A stretch of 10,489 nucleotides of DNA from the NCBI GenBank assembly GCA_900557635.1, contig USTB01000017.1, forward strand, positions 1 to 10,489, in the 5' to 3' direction. Below, in pieces: positions 1 through 5,634 of the stretch (within the stretch, counting starts at the first letter, position 1; each line of letters begins with the position of its first letter). A program made the translations under genes and the position numbers. Source of the stretch: an uncultured Eubacteriales bacterium (GTDB lineage Bacteria > Bacillota_A > Clostridia > Oscillospirales > CAG-272). A model generated the notes under the pieces. That model was not told where the DNA came from, did no database searches, and saw nothing but the letters and a program-made list of their open reading frames with translations.

Positions 1-741
1 GAAATTGAGGAAGCGCTCCTTTCCGGCGCGGCGGACATCGCCGTGCACAGCATGAAGGACGTTCCCATGGAGCTTCCCGAGGGCCTCATCCTCGGCATCG
101 TGCCGGAACGCGAGGACCCCACGGACCTGTTCCTTTCGGTGGACTACGATTCGCTGGAAAACCTGCCCGCCGGGGCCGTGGTCGGCACGAGCAGCCTCCG
201 CCGTCAGGCGCAGGTATTGGCCCAGCGGCCGGATCTTGAAGTCGTCTCCCTGCGCGGGAACGTGGACACCCGGCTCCGCAAGCTGACCGAGGGGCAGTTC
301 GCCGCCATCATCATGGCGACGGCGGGCATGAAGCGCCTCGGCCTGTCCGTGCCCAAGGAGTGCCCGCTCGCCCCGCCCGCGTTCATCCCCGCCGTGGGGC
401 AGGGCGCGCTCGGCATCGAATTCCGCGAGGACCGCAAGGATCTCGCCGAAATGCTATCTTTCATGGAACACCGTCCGACCCGCATCTGCGTGGAAGCCGA
501 ACGCGGCCTGCTCGCCGGGCTCGACGGCGGCTGTCAGGTTCCCATCGCCGGACATGCGGAAATGCTTGACGACGGCACCTTCGAACTGGAAGGCCTGGTC
601 GGCGAAGTGGACGGCTCGGTGATCATCCGCCGCAAGGTGACGGGCCGCGCCGATGAAGCCCGCGCCGTGGGCTTCGCTTTGGCCCGGTCCCTCGCCGAGG
701 ACGGCGGGGCCGAGATCCTCGCCCGGGTGTACGCGCGGTAA
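1..741 (+). CDS. hemC: Hydroxymethylbilane synthase (porphobilinogen deaminase), 5' end outside window
   Basis: HemC joins four porphobilinogen molecules into hydroxymethylbilane, the linear tetrapyrrole precursor of uroporphyrinogen III, in the cytoplasm. The reading frame is open from base 1, so the start lies upstream; 246 codons remain of a family that is usually about 310 residues. Visible family marks: VHSMKDVP with its conserved catalytic aspartate at bases 58-60, [10 protein letters not shown], the arginine-rich [23 protein letters not shown], and [13 protein letters not shown], whose cysteine (codon 532-534) carries the dipyrromethane cofactor. The C-terminus ends at a normal place for the family, so the gene is intact at its 3' end. 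From memory the protein looks most like HemC of Desulfovibrio and relatives; this lineage call is inference. Homology to a quite different, oppositely oriented mobile-element gene begins about 40 bases after the stop. Confidence 0.96.
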   Translation, partial: EIEEALLSGAADIAVHSMKDVPMELPEGLILGIVPEREDPTDLFLSVDYDSLENLPAGAVVGTSSLRRQAQVLAQRPDLEVVSLRGNVDTRLRKLTEGQFAAIIMATAGMKRLGLSVPKECPLAPPAFIPAVGQGALGIEFREDRKDLAEMLSFMEHRPTRICVEAERGLLAGLDGGCQVPIAGHAEMLDDGTFELEGLVGEVDGSVIIRRKVTGRADEARAVGFALARSLAEDGGAEILARVYAR

Positions 742-780
742 GTTTTCCGCCGCCGGGTTGTTCCGGCTGCCGCTCTCTCG

Positions 781-1386
781 CTTTGACTTCCCGGCTTGCG
801 GCCGTTGGATGACCGACAAGTTATATTCCCGGCAAAGGGTGTCGGACATGGTGCGCATATCATGATAATCTTTTTCGGTGCGGTGGTATTTGATGCCGTC
901 CACAAAGGATACCGTATTCAGCACAAAATGATTGTGCAGATGGTTTTCCTTATCCAGATGGGTCGCCACCAGCACCTGATACCGTTCGTCCCAAAGCCGC
1001 TGCGCCAGCTTCACGCCGATCTCATGCGCCAACTCCGGCGTGGCCTCGCCGGGCGCGAAGGACTGATACCCATGGTAGGCGATCACACCGTCCTCCTTGC
1101 CGAAACGCTTTTTTACTGCCAGCATCTCGTCCCGTGCCGTGGACGGTAGGCAGTTGATGCCGCTGATAAATTGCCGTACCACCATTGCACTCTCGTCGTC
1201 CGGTGTGACCGTTGTTTTCTCCGCACGGACAGCATAATCGATCACATCCGAAAGGTTTTGTGTCTGCACATCGGTCAGTTCCTCTTGCCGATAGAATTTC
1301 GGATTATCCGTCTTGTCCGGGTTTTCGATATACAGCACCACCTTGCCCAGCCAGCCCTTGACCGCCCAGATGGATGTGGTAGCCAT
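781..1386 (-). CDS. Relaxase/mobilization nuclease, C-terminal part missing
   Basis: This is the N-terminal nuclease domain of a relaxase of the type carried by clostridial integrative and mobilizable elements; relaxases nick oriT and lead the strand into the recipient. The start ATG at 1386 has AGGAG at 1398-1394, 7 nt upstream, and lies 4 nt after the MobC stop. Residues 1-202 look native: a candidate catalytic tyrosine at Y19 (KVVLYIENP), the HGYQSFAPGE block at 105-114, and the metal-binding histidine motif HLDKENHLHNH at 143-153. After K202 (about base 781) family resemblance stops. The frame stays open on the minus strand to base 454, reading antisense through hemC, so an automatic caller may report a fusion of about 310 residues; that tail is not relaxase. 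Family members are usually well over 400 residues, so this copy lacks its C-terminal half and is probably non-functional as it stands. Confidence 0.88.
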
Positions 1387-1390
1387 GGCA

Positions 1391-1720
1391 TTACTCCTGC
1401 TTTGCCGGAAGCACGACCGCCGCTGTAACCTCCCGGATGAGCTTGTCCAGTCGCTTGCTGTCCTCGTCATAGCGCTTTGCATCCACCACATTCAGTACAT
1501 GGGCTTTCTGTGCGATCTGGTTAAGGTTGTGCCCCACATAGTGCATCTCACGCATAAAGGCAAAGTATTCCGGCGGCGGTGCTTCACGGGGTACCTCTCC
1601 GGTGATCAGATGGCGAAGGTAGGCTTCGCGGGACAGACGGCATTTTTTCACTTGTTTATTCAGATTTTCCGCTTCCTTGCGACTTAGCCGCACCTTGATC
1701 TCAATGTTTCGTTTAGTCAT
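1391..1720 (-). CDS. MobC-like plasmid mobilization relaxosome protein
   Basis: This is a 109-residue basic protein of the MobC type: small DNA-binding accessory proteins that sit at oriT with the relaxase and help strand opening. The N-terminus (MTKRNIEIKVRLSRKEAE) resembles the ribbon-helix-helix-like start of this family, and the middle block containing HYVGHNLNQIAQKAH matches the conserved GxNLNQIA core. Two in-frame ATGs occur, at 1726 and 1720. GGAGG (1732-1728) is nearly touching the first and about 7 nt from the second, so 1720 is chosen. Its TAA lies 4 nt before the relaxase ATG, a tight pair that should be co-translated. Membership is judged from motif and neighbour order, not from a search. 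Confidence 0.88.
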   Translation of the reverse strand: MTKRNIEIKVRLSRKEAENLNKQVKKCRLSREAYLRHLITGEVPREAPPPEYFAFMREMHYVGHNLNQIAQKAHVLNVVDAKRYDEDSKRLDKLIREVTAAVVLPAKQE

Positions 1721-1745
1721 GTTCATTCCTCCATATAGCGATATT

Positions 1746-1813
1746 GCCGCGCTCGGCGGCGCAGGGGTTACAGGGGGATGCCCCTGTCAAGCTGCCTTTT
1801 GTCCCCAAAAGGC
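1746..1813. other. Candidate origin of transfer: three tandem hairpins upstream of mobC
   Basis: The 164-base gap between the PcfM-like gene and mobC holds three closely spaced inverted repeats: GCCGC/GCGGC (1746-1750 with 1756-1760), ACAGGGG/CCCCTGT (1770-1776 with 1781-1787, loop GATG) and GCCTTTTG/CAAAAGGC (1794-1801 with 1806-1813, loop TCCC). Placement directly upstream of a MobC and relaxase pair is where oriT lies in many mobilizable elements. No nic sequence was recognised, so the oriT call is inference from position and structure. No good promoter was seen on the minus strand here, which suggests that mobC and the relaxase are read through from upstream. Confidence 0.4.
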
Positions 1814-1884
1814 GTTGCTTGCTGGTATAGCACATTCTCACGCTCCCTGCGGTCGTGCGTCGGAGCCGACCTGCCGACAAACGA

Positions 1885-2415
1885 TCATCGCTCCCGATCC
1901 CGTCCGCGCTCCGGAAGCGCCATCACACGGTCATAGTCCTCACGGAGCATATAACAGCGCTCTACGCTCCAGCCCTTTTCACCACCGCGTTCGACCGCCA
2001 TATACTGCTCCAGCCGGACACAGGGATCCGTTCCGTCCAGACAGCTTCCATAGACGGAATATCCACCCATGTTCGGCTGAAACGCTTTATTGCCGCTGGA
2101 CACGGCGTAGGTGCGGGAGCGTTCGCTGTATTGTACGGTAAAACAGTCCTGCATAAAGGTGATATAGCCGCATACATGAGTGCCGGCACGCTCGGCTTTA
2201 CGAAACAGCTCTTTCATTTTTCCATAGGGTAATTCGACCTGCTGTTCGGGATACTTCGCCGAAAAAGACACGCCGTCAAAATCCTCGGCCACAAGAATGT
2301 GCTCGCTGTTTTGATACTGACGGCGCACCGCTTCTTCGGCTTCTTCGCGACTTTCGGCTTCCACCGTAACGGCCCGTTTCAATGTTTCGGTAATGATGAC
2401 CCTGTATTCGTTCAT
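1885..2415 (-). CDS. DpnD/PcfM-like small protein with an unassigned C-terminal domain
   Basis: This 176-residue protein has two parts. Residues 1 to about 54 (MNEYRVIITETLKR, then VEAESREEAEEAV and EDFDGVSF) match the pattern of DpnD/PcfM proteins, short alpha-beta proteins found in conjugative elements and of unknown biochemical role. Residues of about 55-176 hold a second conserved-looking region with CGYITFMQDCFTV, YGSCLDGTDPCVRLEQYM and WSVERCYML, which I cannot assign to a named family. The start ATG (2415-2413) overlaps the stop of the primase-like gene as ATGA, and an AAAGGAG-like site lies about 10 nt upstream. A longer in-frame opening to 2484 exists but lies wholly within the upstream gene and lacks support. 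It is the second gene of the leftward operon of the element. The tail (PERGRDRER) is strongly charged. Confidence 0.75.
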   Translation of the reverse strand: MNEYRVIITETLKRAVTVEAESREEAEEAVRRQYQNSEHILVAEDFDGVSFSAKYPEQQVELPYGKMKELFRKAERAGTHVCGYITFMQDCFTVQYSERSRTYAVSSGNKAFQPNMGGYSVYGSCLDGTDPCVRLEQYMAVERGGEKGWSVERCYMLREDYDRVMALPERGRDRER

Positions 2416-3383
2416 CGTGCAAAGCTCCTTTCCGTCATCGGATTTTCTTTCGCCGGTTGCAATCCCATCCGTATACAAAGCCAATCGTTATAATCCTTGC
2501 CTTGCCGGGGGAAGGCACTTGCTACTTTATAACGCTCGGCCAACTGCTGTCGGATCGCCTCGGTGGCGCTGCGTCCGGTCATGTCATTATCCAGGCACAG
2601 GCAAATGGTTTTGATCTCCGCATGGTCTTTCAGATACTGTGTCAGCGCCAACGGCAGACGGTGCTCCTGTGTTTCCTTTTGCGGCTTATAGACTCCGGCC
2701 AGGGATAACAGATGCTGTGACCGCCACGACAGCCCGCCAGCCTGCGCCATGGTGGCATAGGATAACAGGTCGATGGCCGACTCGAATACGCAGAGCATCC
2801 GACTTTCGCCCGTAGCCGGGAGGGCAAAGGAAAATCTCTTGTCGCTGCCGGTCGCCTCGCCCTTAAAATCCGTTCCGATGCCTCGCAGGCACGCATAGCG
2901 CGGCGTTCCGTTCCTATCCATGCCGACGAATACGGCATTATGGTAGGGGAGGCTTTCATACAGCTGGCCGGAACGGATACACTGCTCGATCAATCCACCG
3001 TCAATGCCGCGGCTTTTCAGATAGGCAATAACGCGGGTATTGCTGTTACTTTTGGGCGGCAAGAGCAGCGTTTTCGGCTTCTCCGGCTGAGCGCGGGCAT
3101 GAAAAACGGACGGTCTTTCCGCCGCCCGTCCCACGATCCGCTCTACCGCCTCGGTAAAAGGGAGCTCTTTGACCTTGATCAGGTAATCCAGCGCTGTTTT
3201 TCCGCCGATCCCGCGTGAGAACCAGCACCACTTTCCATTGGAGATTTTAAGGCTGTCATGCTCACGGGTGCAGTAAGTGTTGCCGCCGAAATGCACCAGC
3301 TCCTGCGGCTCATAAGTCTGGAGGTAGGTCAGCAAGTCCATTTTCTTTGCCCGGTCGATCATCTCTCTTGTAACATAGCCCAT
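2412..3383 (-). CDS. Primase-like protein with DUF3991 and TOPRIM domains
   Basis: This 323-residue protein belongs to the DUF3991/TOPRIM group found beside relaxases in clostridial integrative elements; a role in priming or processing element DNA is inferred from the domain. The N-terminal third resembles a reduced primase zinc-finger region (NTYCTREHDSLKIS at 35-48 and KWCWFSRGIGG at 51-61), lacking the full set of zinc ligands. The TOPRIM part shows the catalytic glutamate E201 in LCVFESAIDLLSYA and the acidic pair D265/D267 in CLCLDNDMTGR. It begins at ATG 3383, with AAGGAG (3400-3395) about 11 nt upstream; the frame also reaches 3428 but that stretch encodes a leader hairpin. Its TGA overlaps the start of the next gene by 4 nt. 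It is the first gene of the leftward operon. Confidence 0.85.
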   Translation of the reverse strand: MGYVTREMIDRAKKMDLLTYLQTYEPQELVHFGGNTYCTREHDSLKISNGKWCWFSRGIGGKTALDYLIKVKELPFTEAVERIVGRAAERPSVFHARAQPEKPKTLLLPPKSNSNTRVIAYLKSRGIDGGLIEQCIRSGQLYESLPYHNAVFVGMDRNGTPRYACLRGIGTDFKGEATGSDKRFSFALPATGESRMLCVFESAIDLLSYATMAQAGGLSWRSQHLLSLAGVYKPQKETQEHRLPLALTQYLKDHAEIKTICLCLDNDMTGRSATEAIRQQLAERYKVASAFPRQGKDYNDWLCIRMGLQPAKENPMTERSFAR

Positions 3384-3411
3384 CGGTTCATCAACTCCTT
3401 GAAATAGAATA

Positions 3412-3449
3412 AGCCGGACAGGCTTCACATCGGTGAAAGCCGTCCGGCT
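3412..3449 (-). promoter_or_regulatory. Leader hairpin just before the primase-like gene
   Basis: AGCCGGAC (3412-3419) pairs with GTCCGGCT (3442-3449), and inside it GGCTTCAC (3421-3428) pairs with GTGAAAGCC (3433-3441) with one bulged A; the loop is ATCG. Read on the minus strand the hairpin is followed by a pyrimidine-rich stretch (TATTCTATTT) and then the ribosome binding site at 3400-3395. It could act as a leaky terminator, an attenuator or a translation control element. The structure is seen directly; the function is inferred. Confidence 0.6.
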
Positions 3450-3457
3450 ATGTATGG

Positions 3458-3480
3458 GATCTGCATACTCTATGCAGATC
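3458..3480. repeat. Perfect 10-bp inverted repeat in the leader
   Basis: GATCTGCATA (3458-3467) and TATGCAGATC (3471-3480) are perfect inverted copies around a CTC centre. In the leftward transcript from the promoter at 3551-3523 this forms a second hairpin about 10 bases upstream of the one at 3412-3449. As DNA it could instead be an operator. No run of T follows on either strand, so a simple terminator is unlikely. Confidence 0.65.
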
Positions 3481-3506
3481 AGGGTTATTCGGTTGTGGTG
3501 TCCTCA

Positions 3507-3529
3507 TATGATAAATTAACTTATGATAA
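3507..3529. repeat. Direct repeat TATGATAA (two copies) over the leftward promoter
   Basis: TATGATAA occurs at 3507-3514 and 3522-3529, 15 bases start to start. The second copy covers the -10 box of the leftward promoter and the first lies around or just past its predicted start of transcription. This is a position where a repressor would block initiation. Both copies are exact; binding by any protein is conjecture. Confidence 0.45.
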
Positions 3530-3551
3530 TCTCGTTTATAGTATATGGCAA
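3523..3551 (-). promoter_or_regulatory. Predicted promoter for the leftward (mobilization) operon
   Basis: On the minus strand TTGCCA (3551-3546) is followed after exactly 17 bases by TATCAT (3528-3523), each one or two changes from the sigma-70/SigA consensus. Transcription would start near 3516 and give a leader of roughly 130 bases, with two hairpins, before the primase-like gene at 3383. Confidence 0.55.
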
Positions 3552-3645
3552 GGGCGCAGAGGAGCCGATCCATTATCAGATATTTTTCCCATCAGTTTTC
3601 CTATGGCTAAATTATAACCGCTGCCGCTTGAATAATTTTATCATC

Positions 3646-3672
3646 TGTTTTTGCATTATTTCTGCAAAAACA
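3646..3672. repeat. Perfect 10-bp inverted repeat upstream of the ATPase promoter
   Basis: TGTTTTTGCA (3646-3655) and TGCAAAAACA (3663-3672) are exact inverted copies with a 7-base centre. The right arm ends 11 bases before the -35 box of the rightward promoter, a usual place for an operator or activator site. It could also be a weak bidirectional terminator shielding the two divergent units, though no clear T tract follows. Confidence 0.55.
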
Positions 3673-3683
3673 AGATATAAATA

Positions 3684-3712
3684 TTGACACAGACTATTTT
3701 AACTGCTATAAT
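3684..3712 (+). promoter_or_regulatory. Consensus SigA-type promoter for the ATPase/RloB pair
   Basis: TTGACA (3684-3689), a 17-base spacer and TATAAT (3707-3712) are an exact match to the housekeeping consensus. Transcription should start near 3719. The promoter diverges from the leftward one about 130 bases away, in an AT-rich region. Such a strong match suggests constitutive expression unless a repressor acts at the adjacent inverted repeat. Confidence 0.85.
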
Positions 3713-3759
3713 ATAGGCGAAGAATGGAGAAACTATACTGTGGATGGAGGTATCCGCTT

Positions 3760-4938
3760 ATGCTTATACAGTTTTCGATTGAAAACCACCGGTCTATCAA
3801 GGATAGCGCGGTGATCAGTTTTGCCGCTTCAAAGGATAAGTCTTTGGAGTCTTATCTGCTGCACCCGGACGAAAAGAGAGCACTTTTACCGGCTATTGCT
3901 ATTTACGGAGCGAATGCCGCCGGCAAGAGTAATGTGCTGCACGCACTGATGACGATGAAGGATATGGTCGTCGGAGAAGCGGCCAAAATATCCAAGGGAC
4001 AAAAATTGCCATGGGAACCGTTTGGTGACACCACAGTGCCTACATCCTTTGAGGTCGTGTTCATTTATCAAGGTGTTCGGTATGCTTACGGCTTTTCTTT
4101 TGATGCCAAGAAGATCTATACGGAGTATCTATACCATTGGCCGAACGGGCGCGAGGCACTGATTTTCTCAAGAGAAAACGGCGCATACGAATTCCGTGAG
4201 AATGTTAATGAGCAAATCACACTCAGTAACCGCACGCCGGATAATAAGCTGTATCTTGTTTCCTCAAATGACTGGAACTTGCCGCAAACGGAAAACGCCT
4301 ACAAGTGGTTCTTGGAAAAGCTGACATTCTTGATGGAGGAAGCACCGGCTACTTCGGAAACGGTCGCGCAGATCGTCAGCGTCGATGAGAAGAAGGCTCG
4401 TATCCTGAAGGAACTGTTGCTTGCAGACCTCGGTATTTCCGATGTGACCGTCAAGAACATCTCCGGCAAGGCCCCGGTCATTACAACCACGCACCGAGTC
4501 ATCGGTGCGGATGGCAGTGTGGAACACTTTCAGCTCCTTATGGATCAGGAGTCGTCCGGAACACAACGATTTTTCTCCCGTATCGGCGGCTGGCTGCAAG
4601 CGCTGGAGAACGGCGCACTGCTTGTCGTTGACGAGATCGAGGACAGTCTGCATCCGCTCCTGACAAAGCGGCTGATCGAGATGGTTCAGGACAATACGAT
4701 CAACACAGAGGGAGCACAGCTTCTGTTTACGACGCATGATGCTATGCTGCTTGATCTTACCTTCTTCCGCAGAGATCAGATATGGTTTGCGGAAAAGGAT
4801 GAGAAGTCCTGTGCGACTGAGTTGTATTCGCTGGCGTCCTTCTCTCCGAGAAAGGGTGAGAACATCCGCAAGGGGTATTTGCAAGGACGCTTTGGTGCGA
4901 TTCCGTTTATCGGAGGTGACGGCTTATGGCAGGAATGA
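3760..4938 (+). CDS. AAA-family (ABC-like, AAA15) ATPase of the RloA/AbiL type
   Basis: This 392-residue ATPase belongs to the OLD/RecF-like group used as the sensor partner in several anti-phage modules. Visible motifs: N-terminal strand MLIQFSIENHRSI; Walker A GANAAGKS at 50-57; ABC-type signature ESSGTQR at 264-270; Walker B LLVVDEIED at 287-295 with D291 and E292; H-loop TTHD at 324-327; C-terminal GRFGAIPF at 377-384. The start at 3760 has GGAGG (3746-3750) about 9 nt upstream. An ATG at 3724 is in frame but would fall within about 5 bases of the predicted transcription start, so it is rejected. The gene overlaps an RloB-like gene by 13 nt, which makes RloA/RloB or AbiL the best match by context. 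The ATPase itself looks complete. Confidence 0.85.
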   Translation: MLIQFSIENHRSIKDSAVISFAASKDKSLESYLLHPDEKRALLPAIAIYGANAAGKSNVLHALMTMKDMVVGEAAKISKGQKLPWEPFGDTTVPTSFEVVFIYQGVRYAYGFSFDAKKIYTEYLYHWPNGREALIFSRENGAYEFRENVNEQITLSNRTPDNKLYLVSSNDWNLPQTENAYKWFLEKLTFLMEEAPATSETVAQIVSVDEKKARILKELLLADLGISDVTVKNISGKAPVITTTHRVIGADGSVEHFQLLMDQESSGTQRFFSRIGGWLQALENGALLVVDEIEDSLHPLLTKRLIEMVQDNTINTEGAQLLFTTHDAMLLDLTFFRRDQIWFAEKDEKSCATELYSLASFSPRKGENIRKGYLQGRFGAIPFIGGDGLWQE

Positions 4939-5096
4939 GAAAGGAATACGACCCCAATAAAGGCAGTCGCCGTAAGCGTAGACCTATCATTTATATCATC
5001 TGCGAGGGCAAGGAAACGGAAACCAAGTATTTTAAGCATTTCCGTTCTCGTAACTGCCTGGTAGACATTGTGCCGATTTCTTCTAAGATTCGATAG
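4926..5096 (+). pseudogene. RloB-like TOPRIM effector, truncated after about 54 residues
   Basis: The frame from ATG 4926 gives 56 residues. GGAGG at 4912-4916 is 9 nt upstream; a second ATG at 4935 is possible but too far from that site. After a basic start (SRRKRRP) comes IIYIICEGKETETKYFKHF at 21-39, the RloB opening with the TOPRIM-type glutamate E27. VDIVPISSK at 46-54 also looks native, then IR and a TAG follow. RloB proteins are usually about 200 residues, so most of the TOPRIM-like domain is missing. RloB-family members (AbiLii) are taken to be the effector that pairs with the ATPase encoded just upstream; with this one cut off, the module is probably inactive here. The break lies near base 5088, where the sequence changes to the upstream region of a riboflavin operon. 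Confidence 0.8.
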
Positions 5097-5325
5097 GGAC
5101 GCCTTCCGTGGGCTTTCAGTGGTGTTAAGCGGGTTTGCCGCGGGATTTCCATACCCGTAGATACGCTCTGTTCCACTGTTTCCGCCCCGGTTTTTCTGTT
5201 CGTGGGTCACGGCGTGGGTCAACGGGAAATTCCCGTTTGCCAAGGTATACCAGCCATCCCACCATGAGAACCTCCCGCCCAGAAAGTCTGACCGTCCCGG
5301 TTTTGTCCCGGTTTGCAAAATGGTC
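5097..5325. other. Unassigned stretch between the broken rloB and the rib promoter
   Basis: I recognise no known gene or RNA here. On the minus strand a possible small ORF runs from ATG 5265 to TAA 5125 (46 residues, basic, starting MVGWLVYLGKREFPVDPRRD), with GGGAGG about 5 nt upstream. An 8-bp inverted repeat AACGGGAA/TTCCCGTT lies inside it (5221-5228 with 5230-5237). Overlapping open frames exist on both strands, none with recognisable motifs. The small ORF is weakly supported and the stretch may be ordinary intergenic sequence from the genome that supplied the rib operon. Confidence 0.35.
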
Positions 5326-5354
5326 TTGCAATCCACCTGTCGCCGTGCTATACT
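5326..5354 (+). promoter_or_regulatory. Predicted promoter of the riboflavin operon
   Basis: TTGCAA (5326-5331), 17 bases, then TATACT (5349-5354). Transcription would start near 5361, about 15 bases before the FMN aptamer, which is the expected spacing for a riboswitch-controlled leader. Confidence 0.75.
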
Positions 5355-5375
5355 TCCATCGTAATTGAATAGAAA

Positions 5376-5482
5376 GTCTTCAGGGCAGGGTGTGATTCCC
5401 TACCGGTGGTACAGCCCACGAGCCGCAAGGCATGATTCGGTGAAACTCCGAAGCCGACAGTACAGTCTGGATGAAAGAAGAT
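5376..5482 (+). promoter_or_regulatory. FMN riboswitch (RFN element) aptamer
   Basis: The leader carries the conserved RFN segments in order: TCTTCAGGGCAGGGTG (5377-5392), CCTACCGGTGGT (5399-5410), AGCCCACGAGC (5413-5423), then GATTCGGTGAAACTCCG, AAGCCGACAGTACAGTCTGG and ATGAAAGAAGA closing P1 with the 5' strand. The aptamer binds flavin mononucleotide, the product of the pathway, and shuts off the operon. It lies between the promoter at 5326-5354 and the terminator at 5590-5620, so control is at transcription termination. Confidence 0.96.
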
Positions 5483-5589
5483 GACAACGCAACGCAGGGG
5501 ACTGCTTTGCGTCTATGGAAGTTGCTCTGGGATGTGTTTACATTCCGGAGCTTTGCTTTTACACAAGGATACTTGTGATTTTCTGTCTT

Positions 5590-5620
5590 GCCCTGAACGA
5601 TTCGTTCAGGGCTTTTTCTT
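5590..5620 (+). terminator. Riboswitch-controlled intrinsic terminator before ribD
   Basis: GCCCTGAACG (5590-5599) and CGTTCAGGGC (5603-5612) form a perfect 10-bp stem with a 3-base loop, followed by TTTTTCTTTT. The left arm (TGCCCTGAA, 5589-5597) is also complementary to TTCAGGGCA at 5380-5388 in the aptamer, so aptamer folding and terminator formation go together, while the alternative pairing would be the antiterminator. Confidence 0.93.
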
Positions 5621-5634
5621 TTGGAGGTAACAGT

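Noticed and set aside
752..767. GCCGG/CCGGC hairpin as a hemC terminator
   Set aside because: The stem is only 5 bp and no T run follows; it cannot be told from chance in GC-rich DNA.
454..780. C-terminal domain of the relaxase encoded antisense to hemC
   Set aside because: It is the reverse complement of conserved hemC codons and does not resemble relaxase C-termini.
1721..1726. MobC start at ATG 1726
   Set aside because: GGAGG ends almost at this codon; spacing fits the second ATG at 1720.
3724..3759. Earlier start of the ATPase at ATG 3724
   Set aside because: It lies only about 5 bases after the predicted transcription start, without room for a ribosome binding site; the family N-terminus begins at 3760 behind GGAGG.
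5515..5634. N-terminal extension of RibD from ATG 5515
   Set aside because: It would translate through the riboswitch expression platform and terminator; ATG 5635 has a proper ribosome binding site and gives the standard RibD N-terminus.
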